NCBI RefSeq assembly: GCF_000802245.2
Contig: NZ_CP021080.1
Coordinates: 4,402,001-4,466,000, forward strand
Direction of reading: 5' to 3'
Length of the DNA stretch: 64,000 nt
DNA from: Streptomyces pluripotens
GTDB taxonomy: Bacteria > Actinomycetota > Actinomycetes > Streptomycetales > Streptomycetaceae
Part shown: positions 56,957-64,000 of the stretch, in pieces
Layout of the letters: every line of letters begins with the position of its first letter
Numbering within the stretch: the stretch's first letter is position 1
The notes under the pieces: generated by a model
Databases searched by the model: none
The model's input: the letters and a program-made list of their open reading frames with translations, nothing else
What the model was told of the DNA's origin: nothing
Position numbers and translations under genes: made by a program

Positions 56957-57262
56957 TCAGATGCGACCCCGGCACACCTCCAGCAGCGTCATGGCGAGGG
57001 CGGTGCCCGGCTTGCCGAGGGCAGCACGGTAACGGGTGAGGATCTCCATCTCCCGGGACAGGTGCACCCGCCGTCCACCGGACGTGATGCGGGTCTCCTG
57101 GATCACGGCGGAGACGGCCGCCCGCTCCTGGATGAGACCGATAATCCGGTCGTCCAGCGCGTCGATGCGTTCGCGGGCGTCCGCGATGGCCGCTTCGGTG
57201 GTTGCGGCGGCCTCCGGTGCCGTCTCCGACGTCGTCGTGCTCTTCGGGGTCGCGGTGGTCAT
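56957..57262 (-). CDS. Chorismate mutase
   Basis: A 101-residue AroQ-class chorismate mutase making prephenate for Phe and Tyr. The N-terminal 25 residues are Thr/Ala-rich. The helical core has ADARERIDALDDRIIGLIQE, RITSGGRRVHLSRE and ILTRYRAAL, with the usual Arg, Lys or Glu positions present. It is single-domain, not fused to prephenate dehydratase. The upstream leader has a Phe/Tyr peptide and a terminator, suggesting attenuation. ATG 57262. Confidence 0.9.
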   Translation of the reverse strand: MTTATPKSTTTSETAPEAAATTEAAIADARERIDALDDRIIGLIQERAAVSAVIQETRITSGGRRVHLSREMEILTRYRAALGKPGTALAMTLLEVCRGRI

Positions 57263-57321
57263 GTCGGGGCTCCTCGATCGGGAAGGGTGGATGCCCCGGG
57301 ACGGCAGAACCCGGTGAACGA

Positions 57322-57356
57322 CAGGCGCCCCGGGCCTTGTCGGCCCGGGGCGCCTG
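57322..57356 (-). terminator. Attenuator hairpin in the chorismate mutase leader
   Basis: CAGGCGCCCCGGGCC and GGCCCGGGGCGCCTG form a perfect 15-bp stem with a 5-nt loop. It lies 60 bp upstream of the chorismate mutase ATG, inside its transcript. On the minus strand it is followed by TCGTTC. Part of its arm, CGGGCC, is complementary to GGCCCG in the leader peptide region. Confidence 0.75.
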
Positions 57357-57377
57357 GTAAGTCGCTCGGCGGTTCGC

Positions 57378-57449
57378 TCAAGCGGCACGACCATGGCAGC
57401 CGGCGGGCCGGATGCCATAGGTAAAGAGGAAGGTCGTCTGCGCGAGCAT
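57378..57449 (-). CDS. Phe/Tyr leader peptide of chorismate mutase
   Basis: A 23-codon frame starting at ATG 57449 with TTFLFTYG at residues 5-12, so three of five consecutive residues are aromatic. CATACT (57456-57461) ends six bases upstream, so it is probably leaderless. A hairpin ATGGCA...TGCCAT with inner CCGGC/GCCGG (57393-57418) starts within the Tyr codon. Ribosome stalling there would block this hairpin and let GGCCCG pair with the terminator arm. This order is what a classical attenuator requires. Confidence 0.65.
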   Translation of the reverse strand: MLAQTTFLFTYGIRPAGCHGRAA

Positions 57450-57552
57450 GCGGCCAGTATGCCACGGCCCCCTCAGACGCGGTCGGGACTCTCGGGCCCA
57501 CCCCGTTAGAATCGGACCCACAGACCCCCGCCCAACCGCCGGAAGGCACCCC

Positions 57553-59133
57553 GTGTCATCAGCGACCCAGTCTGCCGCCGCCCCCGACACCGTCCTGGTC
57601 GTCGACTTCGGTGCGCAGTACGCCCAGCTCATCGCCCGTCGTGTCCGCGAGGCGCGGGTCTACAGCGAGATCGTGCCGAGCTCCATGCCGGTCCAGGAGA
57701 TGCTCGCCAAGAACCCCGCGGCGATCGTCCTCTCCGGCGGCCCCTCCTCGGTGTACGAGGAAGGTGCCCCCACCGTCGACCGCGCCCTCTTCGAGGCCGG
57801 CGTGCCGGTCTTCGGCATGTGCTACGGCTTCCAGCTCATGGCGCAGAGCCTCGGCGGCACCGTCGACAACACCGGAGCCCGCGAGTACGGCCGTACCGAC
57901 CTGCACGTCTCCCGGACGTCCACCACCCTCTTCGAGGGCACCCCGGCCGAACAGGCCGTGTGGATGTCGCACGGCGACGCCTGCTCCGCGGCCCCCGAGG
58001 GCTTCACGGTCAGCGCGTCCACGGACGTCGTTCCGGTCGCCGCGTTCGAGAACGACGAGAAGAAGCTCTACGGCGTCCAGTACCACCCCGAGGTCATGCA
58101 CTCCACACACGGCCAGCAGGTGCTGGAGCACTTCCTGTACCGCGGTGCGGGACTGAAGCCGAACTGGACCACCGGCAATGTGATCGAGGAGCAGGTCACC
58201 GCGATCCGCGAACGCGTCGGTGACAAGCGGGCGATCTGCGGCCTGTCCGGGGGTGTGGACTCCGCCGTCGCCGCCGCACTGGTGCAGAAGGCCATCGGCT
58301 CCCAGCTGACCTGCGTGTACGTCGACCACGGACTGATGCGCAAGGGCGAGACCGAGCAGGTCGAGAAGGACTTCGTCGCAGCCACCGGCGTTCAGTTGAA
58401 GGTCGTGGACGCGGAGGAGCGCTTCCTTACCGCGCTCAAGGGCGTCTCCGACCCCGAGGAGAAGCGCAAGATCATCGGCCGTGAGTTCATCCGCGTCTTC
58501 GAACAGGCGCAGGCCGAGATCATCGCCGACGAGGGACCGGCCGTGGAGTTCCTGGTCCAGGGCACCCTCTACCCCGACGTCGTCGAGTCCGGCGGCGGCA
58601 CCGGCACCGCGAACATCAAGTCGCACCACAACGTCGGCGGCCTGCCCGAGGACCTTGAGTTCAAGCTGATCGAGCCGCTGCGCAAGCTGTTCAAGGACGA
58701 GGTCCGGATGGTCGGCCAGGAGCTGGGCCTGCCGGAGGAGATCGTCCAGCGCCAGCCGTTCCCGGGCCCGGGCCTCGGCATCCGCATCGTCGGCGAGGTC
58801 ACCAAGGAGCGCCTGGACCTGCTGCGCGAGGCCGACGCCATCGCCCGCGAGGAACTGTCCGCGGCCGGCCTGGACCGCGAGATCTGGCAGTGCCCGGTGG
58901 TCCTGCTCGCGGACGTCCGTTCCGTCGGCGTCCAGGGCGACGGCCGCACCTACGGACACCCGATCGTGCTGCGCCCGGTCTCCTCCGAGGACGCCATGAC
59001 CGCAGACTGGTCCCGGCTGCCGTACGACGTCCTGTCTCGCATCTCGACCCGGATCACCAACGAGGTCCGGGACGTCAACCGGGTCGTGCTCGACGTCACC
59101 TCGAAGCCCCCGGGCACCATCGAGTGGGAGTGA
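57553..59133 (+). CDS. guaA: GMP synthase (glutamine-hydrolysing)
   Basis: A 526-residue enzyme aminating XMP to GMP. The glutaminase domain (about 10-205) has Cys90 in [12 protein letters not shown] and a His/Glu pair in QYHPEV. The ATP pyrophosphatase loop is [13 protein letters not shown] (about 231-243), and the dimerisation domain ends [12 protein letters not shown] 57553 with GGAAGG upstream; a TAGAAT -10 lies at 57507-57512. Divergent from the chorismate mutase leader. Confidence 0.97.
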   Translation: MSSATQSAAAPDTVLVVDFGAQYAQLIARRVREARVYSEIVPSSMPVQEMLAKNPAAIVLSGGPSSVYEEGAPTVDRALFEAGVPVFGMCYGFQLMAQSLGGTVDNTGAREYGRTDLHVSRTSTTLFEGTPAEQAVWMSHGDACSAAPEGFTVSASTDVVPVAAFENDEKKLYGVQYHPEVMHSTHGQQVLEHFLYRGAGLKPNWTTGNVIEEQVTAIRERVGDKRAICGLSGGVDSAVAAALVQKAIGSQLTCVYVDHGLMRKGETEQVEKDFVAATGVQLKVVDAEERFLTALKGVSDPEEKRKIIGREFIRVFEQAQAEIIADEGPAVEFLVQGTLYPDVVESGGGTGTANIKSHHNVGGLPEDLEFKLIEPLRKLFKDEVRMVGQELGLPEEIVQRQPFPGPGLGIRIVGEVTKERLDLLREADAIAREELSAAGLDREIWQCPVVLLADVRSVGVQGDGRTYGHPIVLRPVSSEDAMTADWSRLPYDVLSRISTRITNEVRDVNRVVLDVTSKPPGTIEWE

Positions 59134-59155
59134 GCCGGGGCCTGCACTCCGGGAC

Positions 59156-59632
59156 TCAGGTCCGGCGGAGCGTACGCACCGGCTCCCCGGGCTTCCAGAC
59201 CTCGATGACGAGGAACCTGTCGTCCTCGACATAGGTCCGCACGACCTCCGTCAGTTCGGTGCGGAAGAGGTGGAACGGCTGCGGCGGTTCCACCTCTTCC
59301 ACGTAGCGGTCCCTGCTCTCCCCGCTTTCGACCTCATACGCCCGCCCAGCGATCCGCACGTCCCCGCCCGCCATGTCCGTGCCGGCGCCGGGATTCGTTT
59401 GCAGCGCGAAGCGTGGGTCGCGACGCAGGTCGAGGGACTTGCGGGAGCCGTCCATCATGCCGAGCCACAGTTCGCCGGCGCGAAAGTCGGCCTCCAGGCC
59501 CGAAGTACGCGGGGAGCCGTCCCCGCGCAGCGTGGCGAGGACGTGGTGGCGGAACGCACCGAAACGCTCCTCGGTGATCTTCGCCAGTCGAGGTTCGGCG
59601 GCGGTGAAGGCCGCCCAGTTCACACGCGTCAT
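59156..59632 (-). CDS. Pyridoxamine 5'-phosphate oxidase family protein
   Basis: A 158-residue split-barrel flavin-binding protein. ALKITEERFGAFRHHVLATLRGDG-type sequence and GLEADFRAGELWLGMMDGSRKSLDLRRDPR are typical of F420- or FMN-binding PPOX proteins. Function is unassigned. It is convergent with guaA, whose stop is 22 bp away. ATG 59632 is chosen; the frame extends to 59692. Confidence 0.85.
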   Translation of the reverse strand: MTRVNWAAFTAAEPRLAKITEERFGAFRHHVLATLRGDGSPRTSGLEADFRAGELWLGMMDGSRKSLDLRRDPRFALQTNPGAGTDMAGGDVRIAGRAYEVESGESRDRYVEEVEPPQPFHLFRTELTEVVRTYVEDDRFLVIEVWKPGEPVRTLRRT

Positions 59633-59772
59633 GCACGCCAGTCTCGCCGAGAAACCCGACAGAGCATGTCGGGTATTCGCTGTGTACGTCATCTTTATGG
59701 AACAGCTCTGCCCTTTTGTGCTGACCGGCGGTAACTTCCGGCCCGTACGGCAATCCCCCCACTGGAGGACCT

Positions 59773-60567
59773 ATGCACGGACCCATCCCGCCCCTGCCGC
59801 TGCCCACGGACCAGCTGCAGTTCGCCATGCCCCCGATGCACGATTCGGTCGAGGACGAACGCCGGCACCGCAAGGAACGGCTCGCGGGAGCCCTGCGGAT
59901 CTTCGGGCGGGCCGGATTCGAGGACGGGGTGTCCGGACACATCACGGCTCGCGACCCCGAGTTCACCGACTGCTTCTGGGTCAACCCGTTCGGGATGCCG
60001 TTCCGGCACGTCACCGTCAGCGACCTCGTCCTCGCCAACCAGGACGGGCAGGTCATCGAGGGGCGCTTCCACGTCAACCAGGCCGCGTTCACCGTGCACG
60101 CCCAGGTCCACGCCGTCCGCCCAGACGTCGTCGCCGTCGCGCACTGCCACTCCGTGCACGGGCGCGCCCTCGCCGCTCTCGGTGAGCTGATCGACCCCAT
60201 CACTCAGGAGAGTTGCGCCTTCTACGAGGACCTGGCGCTGTACGACGCCTACAGCGGCGTCACCGTCGATGCCGAGGAGGGCCGCCGCATCGCCGCCGCG
60301 CTCGGCTCACGCAAAGCGCTCGTGCTGCGCAACCACGGGCTGCTCACCGTCGGGAATTCGGTGGACGCGGCCGCCTGGTGGTTCCTGTCCCTGGAGCGGT
60401 CCTGCCAGGTGCAGCTGATGGCCCGGGCGGCGGGGCGCCCGGTCCTCATCGACCACAAACCGGCGGTGGCGACCCGGGAACAGCTCGGCGGCGACTTGGT
60501 GGCCTGGATCAACTACCAACCGCTGTGGCAGGACATCAGCCGCAGCGAACCCGACCTGCTCAGCTGA
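59773..60567 (+). CDS. Class II aldolase/adducin family protein
   Basis: A 264-residue zinc-type aldolase-fold protein. GHITARDPEFTDCFWVNPFG and AHCHSVHGRALA carry the phosphate-binding and metal His residues; LRNHGLLTVG supplies a further His. Members include L-fuculose-phosphate aldolase and adducin-like proteins. The ATG follows GGAGG. The active-site acidic residue cannot be fixed by eye. Substrate unknown. Confidence 0.88.
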   Translation: MHGPIPPLPLPTDQLQFAMPPMHDSVEDERRHRKERLAGALRIFGRAGFEDGVSGHITARDPEFTDCFWVNPFGMPFRHVTVSDLVLANQDGQVIEGRFHVNQAAFTVHAQVHAVRPDVVAVAHCHSVHGRALAALGELIDPITQESCAFYEDLALYDAYSGVTVDAEEGRRIAAALGSRKALVLRNHGLLTVGNSVDAAAWWFLSLERSCQVQLMARAAGRPVLIDHKPAVATREQLGGDLVAWINYQPLWQDISRSEPDLLS

Positions 60568-60850
60568 ACCTCTGAGCACGGCCGCAGTCGGCATCGCGCA
60601 CTCCTCGTCCGTGAGTACTCCGGCCCGGTGCGTACTCCGCGACCCCAAGACGGTCCACGTGCTCCCGTCAGCCGGTAGGGGTCGGCTGTGTCCGGCAGCC
60701 GGTGCCCAGGGCCGTCCCGTTGGATGATCTCGGCCGTACGGAGGTATCTCGCAGCCGGGTCAACACGACGGCCCGAGGTTCACCCATAGGGGTCGGCCCG
60801 GCGATGTCGAATGGCCGCGGGTAGGGCACAATTCGCTGTCGTCGCAAGGG

Positions 60851-62206
60851 GTGGAGCAGGGCCGTGGCGCGCATCGCGCGTCGGCGGCCGTGCCGGACAG
60901 GTCGTGGGGAAGGCGGGCGTCGGGCGTGGCGGTGCAGGAGGCGAGAGGGGGCGCGGGCCCCGAGAGGACCCACCAGGGCGGCTGCACCTGCGGGGATTGT
61001 CCGCACGGTGCCCGCGAAGGACACCGGCGGGCCGTCGCGGCCTTCCTGCGGCGACGCGACGAGTTCGCGGCCGGGCAGGGGCTGCCAACGGCCGTGGCGC
61101 ACTCGGCTTCCGCGTCCCGCCAGTGGATCTCCGAGGAGTTGACCCAGTGTGCGGAGACGGTCGCCGAACGAGGTCGGGTCGAGGGCGAGGCATGGCTCGC
61201 GCGCCTGTGGCTGTGGACGGTGTGCGCGGTGTGGGGCGCGGTCATCGTCCTGCTGCTGGTCGAGGCGCTCACCGCGATCGGCGCGGGCTGGACCGGGGCC
61301 CGTACCGCGGCGCTGCTCGCGGCGCTGGCCGTCGCCGGCACGCTGACCGCCGCCTGCCGGCTCCATCGGGCCCGCGGCGGTGTACTCGCCCCGGTGATCG
61401 GTGAGGACAACCGGATGTCCACATCCCGTACGGTGGCCGCCTGTTGGGTGCTCTTCGTCGCCTACACCGTCCTGCTGCTGGTGGGCCGGCTGGCCGCCGC
61501 GTCCGGCCACACCGAACGCGACGCGCTGATCTCGGGGCTCGATCTCGCACGCGGGGTGGGCACGGTGACCGTTCTCGCCGTGGTGTGCGGCGTCGCCGTC
61601 CTGGTCCGCAGGGTGGTGGGGCTGCGCATCCTGGCCCAGCGGTTGCAGAAGGTTCCGGCCCACCGGCCGCGCGCCGCCGACCTGCTCACCGACGACGCGG
61701 GCCGGGGGGCCTTCACCGACATCCAGTACGTCGTCATCAGCGCCGTCGCCCTGCTGTTCGCCGCCGTACGGCTCGCCCGCCGCCCGGGCCAACTGCCCGA
61801 CCTGCCCTGGGGGCTGGGCGTTATCGTGCTGATCTCGGCGGCGACCTACCTGGCGGGCAAGTACGCGGAGGGCGGCCGACCGGCCATCCTCTCCGTGGTC
61901 CGCGCCCGCGAACCCGGTGACCTGGATGGGCCGATCCGCACCGGCGACGACATCGAGATCCGCGGTACCAGCTTCGTCCCGCCAGGCGCACACGGCGCCG
62001 ACCGGCTCTCGCGCACGGTAGTCCGCATCGGCACGGTCGATGTCCACGTGCCGCTGATTCCGGTCACGGGCGGCTTCCGTAACCCCACGGACACCGTCCT
62101 GACCGTGTCTGTACCGGCCGATGTGGAGCCGGGCACGGTGGAAGTACAGGTGGTGACGGCGGCCGGCGTCGCGACCAACCGGTACGCGGTGCACGTGACG
62201 GAGTGA
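60851..62206 (+). CDS. Membrane protein with C-terminal IPT/TIG-like domain
   Basis: A 451-residue protein. After a Cys-containing N-terminus (CTCGDCPHG near residue 46) come about six hydrophobic helices (about 115-360), then a soluble beta domain (about 375-451) with GDDIEIRGTSFVPPGAHG and VQVVTAAGVATNRYAVHV, resembling an IPT/TIG fold. GTG 60851 is the longest start; GTG 60926 and 60932 are alternatives, with no decisive ribosome binding site. I do not recognise the family. No partner gene is obvious. Confidence 0.7.
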   Translation: MEQGRGAHRASAAVPDRSWGRRASGVAVQEARGGAGPERTHQGGCTCGDCPHGAREGHRRAVAAFLRRRDEFAAGQGLPTAVAHSASASRQWISEELTQCAETVAERGRVEGEAWLARLWLWTVCAVWGAVIVLLLVEALTAIGAGWTGARTAALLAALAVAGTLTAACRLHRARGGVLAPVIGEDNRMSTSRTVAACWVLFVAYTVLLLVGRLAAASGHTERDALISGLDLARGVGTVTVLAVVCGVAVLVRRVVGLRILAQRLQKVPAHRPRAADLLTDDAGRGAFTDIQYVVISAVALLFAAVRLARRPGQLPDLPWGLGVIVLISAATYLAGKYAEGGRPAILSVVRAREPGDLDGPIRTGDDIEIRGTSFVPPGAHGADRLSRTVVRIGTVDVHVPLIPVTGGFRNPTDTVLTVSVPADVEPGTVEVQVVTAAGVATNRYAVHVTE

Positions 62207-62564
62207 ACGACGCGGCAAGAGGTGCGGGGACGGGCGGAGAAGGGCAAACAAGGGCGGAGTGCCGGCCGATGCGTGCCGTCGGCGATACCAGCCGAGCCGT
62301 ACTGGCGGTCGTGCGCGTTCGCCCGGTTGGAGATCGCCGTCCGGAACCCGCAGCGGTTCCCCCTCACTTCGGGAGGGGCCGACTGCCGCGGGTCGAATCC
62401 CCGGGTCACCTCGTGCGGTGGAACCTCGTCCGGATCCGGCCATCCACGGTTCGTGCGAAGAACCGAAATTCGAAGATTCATACGGAGAGGATTGAACGAT
62501 CCCTCTTTGTCGTGCGTACCGTCGGGTGAGGGGGCGGCAGGCGGGTGAGAGGCGGCTGGCAGCG
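62207..62564. other. Intergenic region before the DoxX gene
   Basis: About 360 bp with no supported gene. It contains a GGGTCGAATCCCC segment resembling a tRNA T-arm (about 62391-62403), but no complete tRNA. AT-rich sequence at 62455-62520 probably holds the promoter of the following gene. Confidence 0.5.
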
Positions 62565-63095
62565 ATGACTTACGGCATGAGGGCGGACACGTACACCACC
62601 AGGCCGACCGGCCGCCGCGGCTTGCGGGACGTCGCCGGCCACTACGCTCTGCTGCCGCTGCGCATCTTCCTCGGGGTCACCTTCGTCTACGCCGGCCTGG
62701 ACAAGCTCACGAACAGCGCCTTTCTGACGTCCGGGGGCGCCGGCTCGATCGGCGACACCATGCGCGCGGCCCGTGACTCCTCCGCCCTCCCGGCCCTGAT
62801 CGACGTGGCCCTCAAGAGCCCAGTGGGTTTTGGCTACGCCATCGCCCTGGGTGAGTTGGCCGTCGGGATCGGCACCCTGCTCGGTCTGTTCGGCCGACTG
62901 GCTGCGCTCGGCGGCGCGTTGATCTCACTCAGCCTGTGGCTGACGGTCAGCTGGACCGCCACTCCCTACTACTACGGCAACGATCTCGCCTACCTGATGG
63001 CCTGGCTTCCCCTGGTCCTCGCAGGCACCCCTTTCCTTTCCCTGGACGCGGCCTGGCGGACACGGCGCCGGCAGCGGGCCGGCGGCTACCACTAG
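62565..63095 (+). CDS. DoxX family membrane protein
   Basis: A 176-residue protein with four hydrophobic helices. LPLRIFLGVTFVYAGLDKLTN is the DoxX signature, ALGELAVGIGTLLGLFGRLAALGGALI follows, and the last helix ends before a basic tail. Members are often associated with thiosulfate or quinone redox functions. ATG 62565 is chosen; GTG 62526 would extend it. Terminal tail ends GGYH. Confidence 0.85.
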   Translation: MTYGMRADTYTTRPTGRRGLRDVAGHYALLPLRIFLGVTFVYAGLDKLTNSAFLTSGGAGSIGDTMRAARDSSALPALIDVALKSPVGFGYAIALGELAVGIGTLLGLFGRLAALGGALISLSLWLTVSWTATPYYYGNDLAYLMAWLPLVLAGTPFLSLDAAWRTRRRQRAGGYH

Positions 63096-63151
63096 TACCG
63101 CCGCAGGTGACGTGTGCCCGTAAAGAGCGGTGTCCGGTGCGTGCTCTCGGC

Positions 63152-63247
63152 GTGCTGGCCGGACATCCTCGTACGGGATGTACGTGGGCCTTCGGTCGGT
63201 GCGGCGAGCGTGCGTGCCGGGCGTCGCGACGGGGCGAACGTTGCCTG
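63152..63247 (+). repeat. Diverged intergenic repeat, copy B
   Basis: The plus-strand partner of the repeat at 41801-41898, separated by about 21 kb and in opposite orientation. The two differ by substitutions and one two-base gap, so a shared reading frame is not preserved throughout. Confidence 0.65.
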
Positions 63248-63258
63248 CGGCAGCACTG

Positions 63259-63456
63259 CTAGCCACCCCCTCTGCGTACCCCACGGGCCAGGGCGGCCGT
63301 GACGCCGGCCAGGAACAGGCCGCCCACCACCAGCGGGACGATCACGAACCACGGCGTCTCCCACAAACCGCCCGCGTCCCCGGCGTAGACGACGCCGGCG
63401 GCGGTGAGGGAAAGCCCGGCGACCAGTTTCCCGGGCTGGAACTCATGACGCAGCAC
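63259..63456 (-). CDS. Small membrane protein, 65 residues
   Basis: Starts at GTG 63456 and overlaps the end of the upstream gene by 14 bases, so translation is coupled. Two hydrophobic helices (about 10-25 and 33-55) and a basic, Gly-rich tail. No known family. It may help the PspC-like protein encoded just upstream on the same strand. Confidence 0.72.
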   Translation of the reverse strand: MLRHEFQPGKLVAGLSLTAAGVVYAGDAGGLWETPWFVIVPLVVGGLFLAGVTAALARGVRRGGG

Positions 63457-64000
63457 GGCTGACCTCCACCCGTCCCACACCCACTTTGAGCGTGAGGTCC
63501 AGCGTGCCAGAGTCCTTGGCACCCTTGACCGGCTCCAGTGCCACGACCTCATGCCGGTCCGGACGCACGTCTACATCCTTCCTGCTGTCTCCGGGCAAGC
63601 GAACGTCGCCCATTCCCACCTCGATGCTCATCCGCACGGTCGCGTCCGCCGGCACGACTGCCACGAGCCGCCCCACCCCCACATGAGCGCTGATCGTGAC
63701 CTTCGTTCCCTGGCCCGGGTGCACCCGGCTCAGGTCCAGCGTGCCCCGCCCGGCGCCGAGGTCGTACGTGGGCCGTACCTGCGAGGCCACGGCCGGCTTC
63801 CAGGACACGTCCCTCCAGTCCGTGGTGATGTCCTTCGGCAGGGCCGCCGCCGCGGCGAGCAGCGCCGCCGTGACGATCGCCAAGAACACCGTCCCTGCGC
63901 CCGTACGCCCCAGGAACGCACTGACCGTGACACCCAGCCCGAAGACCATGAGCGCGCAGGCCAGGCCCGTCTGCAGGCTGGTTCCCAGCGGGTGCGTGTG
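63443..64000 (-). CDS. PspC/LiaF-type envelope stress protein, C-terminal part
   Basis: The frame is open to the window edge, so the start lies outside. At least 185 residues are visible. One helix (about 12-40 from the visible Met) is followed by a Gly/Val-rich beta domain with THLD-like repeats such as GRGTLDLSRV, VGVGRLVAVVP and VGMGDVRLPG. This resembles the LiaF-like C-terminal domain found after PspC modules. The N-terminal PspC domain is presumed but not seen. Confidence 0.75.
   Translation of the reverse strand, partial: HTHPLGTSLQTGLACALMVFGLGVTVSAFLGRTGAGTVFLAIVTAALLAAAAALPKDITTDWRDVSWKPAVASQVRPTYDLGAGRGTLDLSRVHPGQGTKVTISAHVGVGRLVAVVPADATVRMSIEVGMGDVRLPGDSRKDVDVRPDRHEVVALEPVKGAKDSGTLDLTLKVGVGRVEVSRAAS

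Noticed and set aside
62370..62415. tRNA T-arm-like GGGTCGAATCCCC segment
   Set aside because: No matching acceptor, D-arm or anticodon stem, and the loop is one base short of the common form; coincidence or a very old remnant.

Overview
The window is chromosomal DNA of a Streptomyces. The evidence is very high GC with strong third-position bias, developmental regulators confined to sporulating actinomycetes (bldA, whiD, bldM), the ECF sigma factor ShbA, a His-tailed GroEL1 under CIRCE control, and a cluster of five Hanks-type kinase genes. Almost all of it is conserved core chromosome. I see no prophage, CRISPR array, rRNA operon, biosynthetic cluster or intact insertion sequence; the only transposon trace is a decayed IS30-type transposase end near 5.7 kb.

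Layout. 1-12 kb: the end of a cyclopropane-fatty-acid-synthase-like gene, a MacB/FtsX-type ABC exporter, the bldA tRNA-Leu(UAA) gene, a Bax-inhibitor-1 membrane protein, small hypothetical genes, a thiolase, an SGNH hydrolase and cystathionine beta-synthase. 12-23 kb: an SDR gene, then a housekeeping run of acpS, the NAD(P)HX repair fusion, alr, an alpha/beta hydrolase and the t6A tRNA-modification genes tsaE, tsaB, rimI and tsaD, interrupted by a small protein behind an iron-box-like site. A promoter and terminator pair next bounds a probable small RNA ahead of an LCP cell-wall ligase. 23-32 kb: a THUMP-like methyltransferase, tandem polysaccharide deacetylase lipoproteins, groES-groEL with two CIRCE operators, two-domain and SDR enzymes, a MOSC protein and a divergent LysR regulator. 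32-38 kb: the developmental and GMP block whiD <> bldM, shbA, guaB and a guaB-like paralogue. 38-42 kb: a UDP-sugar-dehydrogenase-like protein without its catalytic Cys, two DnaA boxes, and glpD. 42-52.5 kb: five kinase-family genes in tandem, one a pseudokinase and one a short soluble form. 52.5-64 kb: succinate-semialdehyde dehydrogenase, a GMC oxidoreductase, chorismate mutase with a probable Phe/Tyr attenuator, guaA, and miscellaneous membrane and redox proteins, ending in a truncated PspC/LiaF-type gene.

Gene teamwork. guaB and guaA supply GMP. alr, the LCP protein and the deacetylases serve the cell wall, and by analogy with the equivalent cluster of S. coelicolor the kinases may act on wall synthesis. 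bldA, whiD, bldM and shbA connect translation, sporulation and transcription of the principal sigma factor. I saw no in-frame TTA codon in the genes annotated here, so none appears to be a direct bldA target.

The strongest leads are the leader-peptide attenuator of chorismate mutase, the unassigned RNA at 21.66-21.81 kb, the T-run terminator between groES and groEL, the iron-box small gene, the kinase cluster with its shared extracellular domain, and a diverged intergenic repeat present at 41.8 and 63.2 kb.
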